A DNA stretch of 12,036 bases, taken from an uncultured Clostridia bacterium. GTDB lineage: Bacteria > Bacillota > Clostridia > TANB77 > CAG-508. The notes beneath the pieces are model-generated. The model did not search any database. It worked only from the letters and a program-made list of their open reading frames with translations, and was not told where the DNA came from. The number at the start of each line of letters is the position of its first letter. Position 1 is the first letter of the stretch. Of this stretch, positions 1-6,174 are shown one piece after another. Location of the stretch: the NCBI GenBank assembly GCA_948919095.1, contig CAQYCU010000044.1, positions 1 to 12,036 of the forward strand. The letters are read 5' to 3'. A program made the translations under genes and the position numbers.

Positions 1-1035
1 TTAGGAACAAAAGGTGATGAACAAGAATTAGATGGACTTGATACTGAAACTTCAAAAAGATATATGCACCAATACAACTTCCCAGGATACAGTGTAGGTG
101 AAGCAAAAGCATCACGTGGACCAGGAAGAAGAGAGATAGGACATGGAGCATTAGCAGAAAGAGCATTAGTCCCAGTACTTCCAAGTGAAGAAGAATTCCC
201 ATACACAATGCGCTTAGTTTCAGAGGTATTAGAATCAAATGGTTCAACATCTCAAGCAAGTATCTGTGGTAGTACTTTAGCATTAATGGATGCAGGTGTT
301 CCTATAAAGAAGCCAGTTGCAGGTATATCAGCAGGACTAATAACTGACCAAGAAGACCCTAACAAATATATTGTATTAACAGATATACAAGATATTGAAG
401 ACTTCTTTGGAGATATGGACTTTAAAGTTGGAGGAACAAAGGATGGAATAACAGCTATTCAAGTTGATATAAAAGTAGATGGATTAACATATGATATTAT
501 AGAGCAAGCATTTGAAAGAACAAAAATTGCTCGTGATAACATGATAGATAATGTATTATTAAAAGCAATCCCAGCTCCAAGAACAGAGCTTTCAAAATAT
601 GCACCAAAAATAATTTCAACAAAGATTAGTGTTGACAAGATAAAAGATGTAATAGGTGCTGGCGGAAAAACAATTAACAAAATAATAGAAAAAACTGGGG
701 TTAAAATTGATATTGAAGAAGATGGAAGAGTATTTATCTATTCTCAAGACATTGAAAATGCAAAAGAAGCTTTAAAGATAATAGAAGGAATTACAAGAGA
801 TATAGAAGTAGGTCTTGTATATGATGGTGTAGTTACAAGAATTGCAGCGTTTGGCGCATTTGTTGATATAGGTGGAGGAAAAGAAGGTCTTCTTCACATA
901 TCAAAAATATCTAGCCAAAGAGTTGAAAAAGTAGAGGATGTTTTAGCAGTAGGCGACGAAATAAAAGTAAAAGTAACAAATATTGACCATCAAGGAAAAA
1001 TTGACCTAAATATGAAAGATTTAGAAAACCACTAA
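1..1035 (+). CDS. pnp: Polyribonucleotide nucleotidyltransferase (PNPase), C-terminal part
   Basis: PNPase is a cytoplasmic trimer that degrades RNA 3'-to-5' with phosphate. The frame is open from base 1, so the gene begins outside the window. The 344 residues seen correspond to about the second half of a roughly 700-residue enzyme. Residues 1-30 match the LGT-DEQ-LDGL and YNFPGYSVGE region of the second RNase PH domain. GDMDFKV near residues 137-143 carries catalytic acidic residues. A KH domain follows with its GAGG loop at 219-222, then an S1 RNA-binding domain at about 268-337 (FGAFVDIGGGKEGLLHIS). It ends with TAA at 1033-1035. The catalytic core, KH and S1 order is canonical, so the identification is firm. 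The ATG at 64 is internal and is not the start. Confidence 0.97.
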   Translation, partial: LGTKGDEQELDGLDTETSKRYMHQYNFPGYSVGEAKASRGPGRREIGHGALAERALVPVLPSEEEFPYTMRLVSEVLESNGSTSQASICGSTLALMDAGVPIKKPVAGISAGLITDQEDPNKYIVLTDIQDIEDFFGDMDFKVGGTKDGITAIQVDIKVDGLTYDIIEQAFERTKIARDNMIDNVLLKAIPAPRTELSKYAPKIISTKISVDKIKDVIGAGGKTINKIIEKTGVKIDIEEDGRVFIYSQDIENAKEALKIIEGITRDIEVGLVYDGVVTRIAAFGAFVDIGGGKEGLLHISKISSQRVEKVEDVLAVGDEIKVKVTNIDHQGKIDLNMKDLENH

Positions 1036-1052
1036 AATATAAAATAAGAATT

Positions 1053-1089
1053 GACAAACAAGATTTTTCCTAGAAAAATCTTGAATGTC
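1053..1089. repeat. Imperfect inverted repeat (hairpin) after pnp
   Basis: An 11-bp perfect stem (1059-1069 with 1073-1083, loop CTA) is extended, across a symmetrical AA/AA internal loop, by GACA (1053-1056) pairing with TGTC (1086-1089). No T-run follows on the + strand, so it is not a classical intrinsic terminator for pnp. It may be an RNA processing or stability hairpin, or part of a dispersed repeat. A purine-rich, comparatively GC-rich stretch (GAGCGGAACGAAGTGAAGCG, 1093-1112) follows directly and leads into the ribosome site of the next gene. Confidence 0.6.
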
Positions 1090-1127
1090 GATGAGCGGAA
1101 CGAAGTGAAGCGAAAGGAAAAGAATAA

Positions 1128-2441
1128 ATGCAATTTCTATACTTTTTGCAACAAGCTATAATATGGCTAATAACTATATATTATGTATATCAACTAATCA
1201 TAAGCTTGTTTTCATTTGTAAAAATAAAAGAAAAGCCATATATAATAAATAAAAATCATAAATTTTTAATAATACTACCTGCACACAATGAGGAGAGTGT
1301 TATTGTAAATTTAATAAATAGTATAAAAGAACAAGATTATCCAAAAGAGCTATATGACATTCATGTTATAGCGGATAATTGTTCAGATCAAACAGAAAAA
1401 GTCTCAAAAGAAGCAGGAGCAAAAGTATTTGTAAGAAAAGAAGAAAATCCAGATAAACAAACAAAAGGTGCGGCTTTACAAGTATTTTTGCAGAAGATAT
1501 TAAGCGAACCTAAAATGGACTATGATGCATTTTGCGTATTTGATGCAGATAACATTGTTGATAAAAACTTTTTAAAAGCAATGAACAAGCACTTATGCCA
1601 AGGTGAAGAAGTAGTTCAAGGATACAGAGATATAAAAAATCCAACAGATAGCTGGATTTCAGCAGGATATGCAATATTTTATTGGACTATGAACAGATTT
1701 TATCATTTAGCAAGATATAATGCAGGTTTGTCACCATTAATAAATGGAACAGGATTTATGGTAAAAATGGATACAATAAGAGAAAGTGGCTGGCAAACAA
1801 AAACACTAACAGAGGATATAGAATTTTCACTAAAAACAATAATTAGTGGAAAAAAATTAGGATGGGCAAAAGATGCAATATGCTATGATGAACAACCTAT
1901 AAGTTTTAAACCATCTTGGTCACAAAGGTCAAGATGGACTATTGGACATATTCAATGCTTAACAGAATATTCAGTGCCTTTAGCAAAAGCAGCAAATGAT
2001 AAGAAAACATTAATGAATTTTGATGGACTATTGTACATGTTTGGAAGTATTCCAATGTTTATTATTACAATTTTATTATTATTAATAAATGCAGTAGTAT
2101 ATTTAAGAAAAGAAATGACAACATCTGTATTTATAATAAATGTTTTAAGATATGTATTACCGACACTATTTTTCCCAATATTAACAGCGATATTAATAAT
2201 GATGATTGACAAAAGACCAATAAAGAAAATGTGGAAAGGTTTATTGATGTATCCTTGCTTTTTAGGATCATGGCTACTTATAAACTTTAAATGTTTATTT
2301 GTTCAAGACACAAAATGGGAAAAGATAGAACATAACAGGAATATAAATATTGAAGATGTGAAAACAAAATCTAATAAAATAAAAAAAGAGAACAGTATGA
2401 AAAACAACAAAACTAAACAGAAGGAAAAGAGTGTAAAATAA
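1128..2441 (+). CDS. Membrane-bound family-2 glycosyltransferase, processive type
   Basis: The 437-residue protein transfers sugar from a nucleotide sugar, probably at the inner face of the membrane. A transmembrane segment at about 5-30 precedes a GT2 domain with PAHNEE (51-56), the metal-binding FDADN (138-142), TED (228-230, likely catalytic acid/base) and QRSRW (266-270). The Q-x-x-R-W motif is typical of processive enzymes such as cellulose synthase, NodC and PgaC, which also export their product. Three further hydrophobic segments follow at about 303-326, 333-360 and 371-392, then a lysine-rich tail. A GAAAGGAAAAG ribosome site precedes ATG 1128. The sugar and product cannot be read from the sequence. 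The next gene begins 24 nt after the stop, which suggests co-transcription. Confidence 0.9.
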   Translation: MQFLYFLQQAIIWLITIYYVYQLIISLFSFVKIKEKPYIINKNHKFLIILPAHNEESVIVNLINSIKEQDYPKELYDIHVIADNCSDQTEKVSKEAGAKVFVRKEENPDKQTKGAALQVFLQKILSEPKMDYDAFCVFDADNIVDKNFLKAMNKHLCQGEEVVQGYRDIKNPTDSWISAGYAIFYWTMNRFYHLARYNAGLSPLINGTGFMVKMDTIRESGWQTKTLTEDIEFSLKTIISGKKLGWAKDAICYDEQPISFKPSWSQRSRWTIGHIQCLTEYSVPLAKAANDKKTLMNFDGLLYMFGSIPMFIITILLLLINAVVYLRKEMTTSVFIINVLRYVLPTLFFPILTAILIMMIDKRPIKKMWKGLLMYPCFLGSWLLINFKCLFVQDTKWEKIEHNRNINIEDVKTKSNKIKKENSMKNNKTKQKEKSVK

Positions 2442-2453
2442 AACACATAAAAT

Positions 2454-2457
2454 GGAG
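2454..2457 (+). promoter_or_regulatory. Ribosome binding site deciding the start at 2466
   Basis: GGAG at 2454-2457 lies 8 nt before ATG 2466. The in-frame GTG at 2457 overlaps this site and has no site of its own, so ATG 2466 is preferred. Confidence 0.7.
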
Positions 2458-2465
2458 TGAGATAT

Positions 2466-3335
2466 ATGTTTAGAAAAATAAAGATTTTTGCTTTCGTTGG
2501 ACCATCAGGAACAGGAAAAAGTTATAGAGCACAGATGGTTGCGGGAGAACAAGATATACACTATATAATTGATGATGGGTTATTAATAAAAGATAATGAT
2601 GTAGTTGCGGGAGAATCAGCAAAAAAAGCACCAACAAAGATTGAAACGGTAAGAAGAGCATTATTTGTTGAAGAAGAGCAACGAAAAAAAATGAGAAGAG
2701 CAATAAGATTGATAAATCCAGAATCTATATTAATATTAGGAACATCTGAAAAAATGGTAAAAGAAATAGCGCAAAACTTAGCTCTTCCTGAGATAGAAAA
2801 AATAATTTATATAACAGACGTTGCAAGTGAACAAGAAATCGAAAATGCAAAAAGAATACGAACTGTTGAAGGAAAGCATGTTATACCAGTTCCAACATTT
2901 GAATTAAAAAAGGGCTTTTCAGGATATTTACTAGACCCACTTCAGATATTTAAAACACGTGAAAATGATATACCATATATATCTGAAAAATCAATAATAA
3001 GACCAACATTTAGTTATATTGGAAACTTTACAATATCAGATGCAGTATTTAGACAAATTATAGAATATTTAGCAACTAAAACAGAATCTATAACAAAAAT
3101 ATTAAAGGTTAGAGTAAATAAAAGTGAAGAAGGACCAACAATTTATGTTGAGGTAGAAATTAAATTTGGGATAAAGATTGTAACAGAACTATCTGAATTT
3201 AAAGCAAAATGCATAAAAGAGCTTGAACGTCAAACATCTATGAATATAGTAAATATGATAGTATCTGCTAAAAAAATACAATTACCCAATGAAGTAGAAG
3301 ATAATACAAATAACAATTATATTGACTTTGATTAA
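2466..3335 (+). CDS. P-loop NTPase with C-terminal Asp23/Gls24-like domain
   Basis: The 289-residue protein starts with a beta strand and a Walker A loop, GPSGTGKS (12-19). An acidic IIDDGLLI stretch follows at 34-41; it may mark a nucleotide-fold strand, but no clear Walker B is evident. A second alpha/beta stretch (LINPESILILGTSEKM, about 82-97) is consistent with an adenylate-kinase-like or ATPase fold. Residues about 185-272 read as an Asp23/Gls24 domain: an ISDAVFRQIIEYLA helix, a paired-strand region ending in a YVEVEIKFG strand, and a C-terminal ELERQTSMNIVNMIVSAKKI helix-strand unit. Asp23-family proteins are linked to envelope stress and membrane attachment in Gram-positive bacteria. 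I infer an ATP- or GTP-dependent envelope role. The exact function is unknown, and the domain call rests on pattern reading without a profile search. There is no signal peptide or membrane segment. Confidence 0.75.
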   Translation: MFRKIKIFAFVGPSGTGKSYRAQMVAGEQDIHYIIDDGLLIKDNDVVAGESAKKAPTKIETVRRALFVEEEQRKKMRRAIRLINPESILILGTSEKMVKEIAQNLALPEIEKIIYITDVASEQEIENAKRIRTVEGKHVIPVPTFELKKGFSGYLLDPLQIFKTRENDIPYISEKSIIRPTFSYIGNFTISDAVFRQIIEYLATKTESITKILKVRVNKSEEGPTIYVEVEIKFGIKIVTELSEFKAKCIKELERQTSMNIVNMIVSAKKIQLPNEVEDNTNNNYIDFD

Positions 3336-3352
3336 TTTTTGTCTAAATAATA

Positions 3353-3370
3353 ATTAGTTAGTTAACTAAT
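3353..3370. repeat. Inverted repeat ATTAGTTA-GT-TAACTAAT in the leader of cmk-plsC
   Basis: Two 8-nt arms (3353-3360 and 3363-3370) are separated by GT. The repeat lies in the 92-nt gap between the P-loop/Asp23 gene and the cytidylate kinase fusion. It could be a regulator site or a weak hairpin. In so AT-rich a gap, chance is a real possibility. Confidence 0.35.
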
Positions 3371-3427
3371 ATAAGTTATTTATATCAATATTATAAAAGT
3401 GTTTGTGGTAAAAGGGAGAATAAAAAA

Positions 3428-4723
3428 ATGTCATTTATTGTAGCGATTGATGGACCAGCAGGAACAGGAAAAGGAACAGTAACACCTGCACTTGCAGAAA
3501 AATTCAACTTAATGTATATGGACACAGGAGCAACTTATAGATGTGTTACACTTAGATTATTAAATGAAAAAGTTGATTTTAAAGAAACAGAAAAAATTAA
3601 AGAAATTTTAAAAAGTATAAAAATTGATTTTGACGAAAATAACAATTTCTTTTTAGATGGAAAAGACGTAACAAAAGAAATCAGAAGTAAAAGAGTTACT
3701 GAAAATGTTTCTCAAGTATCGCATCTATTAGAAGTTAGACTTGCAATGGTAGATTTGCAACGCAAATTATCAGAAGGAAAAAATGTAATCCTAGAAGGAA
3801 GAGATATTGGAACCAATGTATTTCCGAATGCAGATGTAAAGATATATTTGGACGCTTCAGTTGAAGAAAGAGTAAAAAGAAGAATTAAACAAAATAAAGA
3901 AAAAGGCATTGAAATGACTGAAGAAGAAGTTAGAGAGAATATTATTTTTAGAGATACTAACGACAAAAATAATGAAATAGCACCTCTAAAACAAGCAGAA
4001 GATGCTATATATATAGATTCTAGTGATTTAACAATAAAACAGGTAATAAATAAAATATCAAAAATAATAAAAAAAAACAAAGCAAAACATGACCGAATGG
4101 AAAAAGGCTACATAATGACAGAAGAAACTACATTTAAGAAATTTAGAAGAAAATGTGTAAAGGGAATTCTTGCGGGAGTATATCATATTTTTTATAGAGT
4201 AGAGAAAATAGGTTCAGAAAATATTAACACAGATGAAGGTATAATTATATGCTCAAAACATGTTAATAGCATTGATGCTGCAGGAATAGTATTATTAAAT
4301 AAAAGATATATACGTTTCATTGCAAAGCACGATTTATATAGATTTAAGTCACTTGGGTGGTTAGGACATTTATTTAACATAATTCCAGTAAAGAGAAATA
4401 CTAGTGATTTAAAATCAATAAAAATGTGTTTGAAGGCATTAAAAGATAAGGAAGCTTTAGGAATATTTCCAGAAGGAACACGTAATGGAATTGAAAAAAA
4501 TGCAGATGTAAAGAATGGCGCAGCATTTTTAGCTTATAAAGCAAAAGTCAAAATAGTTCCAGTTGGAATAAATGGAACATTCAAGCTATTTTCAAAAGTC
4601 GTATTCAATTATGGAACGCCAATAGATGTTAATGATTATAAAACAGATTCTCCTGACTGGATTGACCATGCTACCGAAGAAATTATGAAACAAATATTAG
4701 AATTATCTAAAATCAAAAAATGA
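3428..4723 (+). CDS. Cytidylate kinase fused to PlsC-type 1-acylglycerol-3-phosphate acyltransferase
   Basis: The 431-residue protein has two complete domains. Residues 1-215 form a (d)CMP kinase, which makes CDP or dCDP from CMP or dCMP. It shows the P-loop GPAGTGKG (9-16), DTGATYR (32-38), GRDIGT (124-129) and the lid sequence RDTNDKNNEIAPL (from 175). Residues about 240-431 form an acyltransferase of phosphatidic acid synthesis, with the H-x4-D catalytic motif (H278, D283) and FPEGTRN (347-353). AAGGGAG at 3412-3418 places the start at ATG 3428, and the stop is TGA. The two genes are neighbours in Bacillus subtilis (cmk, plsC), so a fusion is plausible; no stop or internal gap separates the halves here. 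In the lid, the position of E. coli Cmk Arg188 is Asn. The kinase may feed CTP to CDP-diacylglycerol synthesis, which would suit the partner domain, but that is inference. Confidence 0.93.
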   Translation: MSFIVAIDGPAGTGKGTVTPALAEKFNLMYMDTGATYRCVTLRLLNEKVDFKETEKIKEILKSIKIDFDENNNFFLDGKDVTKEIRSKRVTENVSQVSHLLEVRLAMVDLQRKLSEGKNVILEGRDIGTNVFPNADVKIYLDASVEERVKRRIKQNKEKGIEMTEEEVRENIIFRDTNDKNNEIAPLKQAEDAIYIDSSDLTIKQVINKISKIIKKNKAKHDRMEKGYIMTEETTFKKFRRKCVKGILAGVYHIFYRVEKIGSENINTDEGIIICSKHVNSIDAAGIVLLNKRYIRFIAKHDLYRFKSLGWLGHLFNIIPVKRNTSDLKSIKMCLKALKDKEALGIFPEGTRNGIEKNADVKNGAAFLAYKAKVKIVPVGINGTFKLFSKVVFNYGTPIDVNDYKTDSPDWIDHATEEIMKQILELSKIKK

Positions 4724-4828
4724 TTAGCAAAAGACATAGAATTATGAAAACTTTTTAGAATATAATTTTGAATTTTAAGATGACAATTAAAGATACAACT
4801 ATATAAAAAAAGAAATGAGGAAAGAGAT

Positions 4829-5593
4829 ATGAATTTTGTAGTTGCAATAGATGGCCCAGCTGCAAGTGGAAAAGGCACAATAACAAGAAGATTAGCAGAT
4901 GAGCTAGGATTAACAGTATTACCAACAGGTGATACATACAGATGCTTAGCGTTAGAAGTTTTAAGAAATGGATATGGAATTGACCAAATTTATGAAATAA
5001 CAGAGCTTGCAAGACAATTAGATATTCAATTTAGAAATGATGGAGAAAAAGAATGTGTCTTTTTAGACGGAAAAGATGTAAGTGATGAAATTAGAGAGCC
5101 AGCAGTTGCAAAAGTTGGTTCTATGGTTTCAAGCATTGTAAAAGTTCGTGAGCAAATGACTTTATTACAACGAAGAATGGCAGAAGGAAAAAATATTATT
5201 GCAGAAGGCAGGGATATGGGAACAGTAGTATTTCCTAATGCCGATGTAAAACTGTATATAGATGCTAGTGAAGAAGTTAGAGCACAAAGAAGATATAAGG
5301 AATACGTATCTCAAGGAATTGATATTACTTATGAGAAGGTACTTAAAGACCTCCAATGGAGAGATAATAATGATAAACATAAAGAAGTAGGTTCATTAAA
5401 AAGAACAGAGGATGCTATGTATGTTGACACTACAGAAATGACAATAGATGAAGCTGTGGAAAAGATAAAGAGTAAAATTATTACAAAGATGAAACATAAA
5501 AATGAAAAAAAAGAGAAAAGTACTAAATTAAATAATGAAACAACAAGGGAAAAACCGGCAAAAATGGATGATTATGACCCTATTGATATGTAA
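4829..5593 (+). CDS. Second (d)CMP kinase paralogue with charged C-terminal tail
   Basis: The 254-residue protein aligns along its length with cytidylate kinases and with the kinase half of the preceding fusion. Conserved parts are the P-loop GPAASGKG (9-16), FLDGKDVSDEIR (78-89), GRDMGT (127-132), VVFPNADVKLYIDAS (133-147) and the ED-A--VDTT end (194-202). Departures from the family are PTGDTYR at 32-38, where most members have D-T/S-G-A-M-Y-R, and Lys at the lid position equivalent to E. coli Arg188. Residues 218-254 are a Lys/Glu-rich extension ending in DDYDPIDM that ordinary Cmk lacks. GAGG at 4817-4820 sets ATG 4829. The stop is 15 nt before a strong hairpin. It could be a CMP/dCMP kinase of altered specificity or a regulatory paralogue. 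The kinase family is clear, the substrate less so. Confidence 0.88.
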   Translation: MNFVVAIDGPAASGKGTITRRLADELGLTVLPTGDTYRCLALEVLRNGYGIDQIYEITELARQLDIQFRNDGEKECVFLDGKDVSDEIREPAVAKVGSMVSSIVKVREQMTLLQRRMAEGKNIIAEGRDMGTVVFPNADVKLYIDASEEVRAQRRYKEYVSQGIDITYEKVLKDLQWRDNNDKHKEVGSLKRTEDAMYVDTTEMTIDEAVEKIKSKIITKMKHKNEKKEKSTKLNNETTREKPAKMDDYDPIDM

Positions 5594-5608
5594 GTTAATA
5601 ATATAAAG

Positions 5609-5643
5609 ACGCCCCCCATATAGCATTAGCTGTATGGGGGCGT
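5609..5643 (+). terminator. GC-rich hairpin ending the cmk operon
   Basis: ACGCCCCC (5609-5616) pairs with GGGGGCGT (5636-5643). One C is bulged, and ATATAGC/GCTGTAT pairs continue to an ATTA loop (5625-5628). It lies 15 nt after the stop of the second cytidylate kinase. The tract after it on the + strand is AT-rich but not a clean T-run, so termination may be partial. On the opposite strand it could act as a back-up terminator. Confidence 0.65.
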
Positions 5644-5667
5644 ATAAACTATAAGAATATATTATTT

Positions 5668-5709
5668 TAAAAAGAGAAAACCTCCATCCCGAATTTTCGG
5701 GATGGAGGT
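5668..5709 (-). terminator. Intrinsic terminator of the minus-strand small gene
   Basis: A 13-bp perfect stem (5680-5692 with 5697-5709, loop ATTT) is followed, on the minus strand, by TTTTCTCTTTTT. This is a textbook Rho-independent terminator about 20 nt after the stop codon of the minus-strand gene. Confidence 0.88.
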
Positions 5710-5728
5710 CAAAGGGTGCATCCTGTGC

Positions 5729-5983
5729 TTAGTACAGCAAGCGGGCGGAGTCGGTAGCCTTTTCGATAAGCTTCTCGGCGTCGCAAGAGACGTTGTAGCC
5801 ACGCTCAACGGAGTTGGCGCCGACCAGTTCCAGCAGAATGCTGATGCACTCGTTGCGATACTTCAGTCCAGGAGGGGTGTTGGACAGCGCAGGCCAGGAA
5901 ATCCTGCCGCTCTTCTCGGTCATGGGGTCCCGAACAACGATGTCCTCACCGTCTGCAGAAATGCTAATGATGCGTGTACTCAT
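5729..5983 (-). CDS. GC-rich small protein of unknown function (84 aa)
   Basis: I do not recognise this protein. It is 84 residues, beginning MSTRIISIS and ending in TDSARLLY, soluble by appearance, mixed in charge, with no signal peptide or membrane segment. Visible features are an N-terminal beta-like stretch (RIISISADGEDIVV), a Trp-Pro and Pro-Pro-Gly turn region in the middle, and a probably helical second half (ECISILLELVGAN and DAEKLIEKATDSARLL). It is very probably real. A consensus promoter lies upstream, AAAGGTGAT lies 4 nt before the ATG at 5983, and an intrinsic terminator lies downstream. The in-frame GTG at 5992 sits inside the ribosome site and is not the start. Codons favour G or C in third position (gac, gag, ctg, tcc, gcc), unlike the AT-rich codons of every neighbour. 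That points to recent transfer or unusual selection. Confidence 0.8.
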   Translation of the reverse strand: MSTRIISISADGEDIVVRDPMTEKSGRISWPALSNTPPGLKYRNECISILLELVGANSVERGYNVSCDAEKLIEKATDSARLLY

Positions 5984-5987
5984 GGTT

Positions 5988-5996
5988 ATCACCTTT
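5988..5996 (-). promoter_or_regulatory. Ribosome binding site of the minus-strand small gene
   Basis: On the minus strand this reads AAAGGTGAT, which complements the 16S rRNA 3' end well and lies 4 nt before ATG 5983. It fixes the start there. Confidence 0.8.
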
Positions 5997-6024
5997 CCTT
6001 TTTAATATAGGGTTTACTATTATA

Positions 6025-6053
6025 AGTATAGCATATTTAACAAAATAAGTCAA
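6025..6053 (-). promoter_or_regulatory. Sigma-A-type promoter for the minus-strand small gene
   Basis: On the minus strand TTGACT (6048-6053) is separated by exactly 17 nt from TATACT (6025-6030). TGC precedes the -10 box, giving an extended -10. The expected transcript would begin about 30-40 nt before the start codon. Confidence 0.85.
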
Positions 6054-6061
6054 ACATTTTA

Positions 6062-6073
6062 GTAAAATTTTAC
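6062..6073. promoter_or_regulatory. Perfect 12-bp palindrome between divergent promoters
   Basis: GTAAAATTTTAC is self-complementary over all 12 bases. It sits 8 bp upstream of the minus-strand -35 box and about 37 bp from the plus-strand -35 box. It is a candidate operator. The AT-richness makes chance occurrence possible. Confidence 0.35.
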
Positions 6074-6110
6074 AATAACGCAAAAAATGACATACATTTT
6101 TAAATTATAC

Positions 6111-6139
6111 TTGCAAACTTGTCAAAGTAATGGTATTAT
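6111..6139 (+). promoter_or_regulatory. Probable sigma-A promoter for the cadherin-like membrane protein
   Basis: TTGCAA (6111-6116) and TATTAT (6134-6139) are separated by 17 nt, with TGG giving an extended -10. An overlapping TATAAT at 6137-6142 has no -35 box at good spacing. The promoter is divergent from the minus-strand one. Confidence 0.6.
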
Positions 6140-6174
6140 AATAGTGTTTAAATTATATGATAAAAGGAAATAAT

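Noticed and set aside
1059..1083. Intrinsic terminator for pnp
   Set aside because: There is a good stem but no T-run after it on the + strand, so it is listed as an inverted repeat instead.
2457..2465. GTG start for the P-loop/Asp23 protein
   Set aside because: The GTG overlaps the ribosome site of ATG 2466 and adds only RY before the natural start.
3712..4080. Long minus-strand frame opposite the cytidylate kinase domain
   Set aside because: It is a shadow of a clear family match on the + strand, with hydrophobic low-complexity translation and no ribosome site.
4780..4807. ATGACA, 16 nt, TATAAA as a promoter for the second cytidylate kinase
   Set aside because: The start would fall almost on the ribosome site, the -35 is poor, and AT-rich DNA yields many such matches.
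5702..6010. 102-residue + strand frame over the small GC-rich gene
   Set aside because: It is the antisense of the better-supported minus-strand gene. It has no ribosome site, no family likeness, and starts inside the terminator hairpin.
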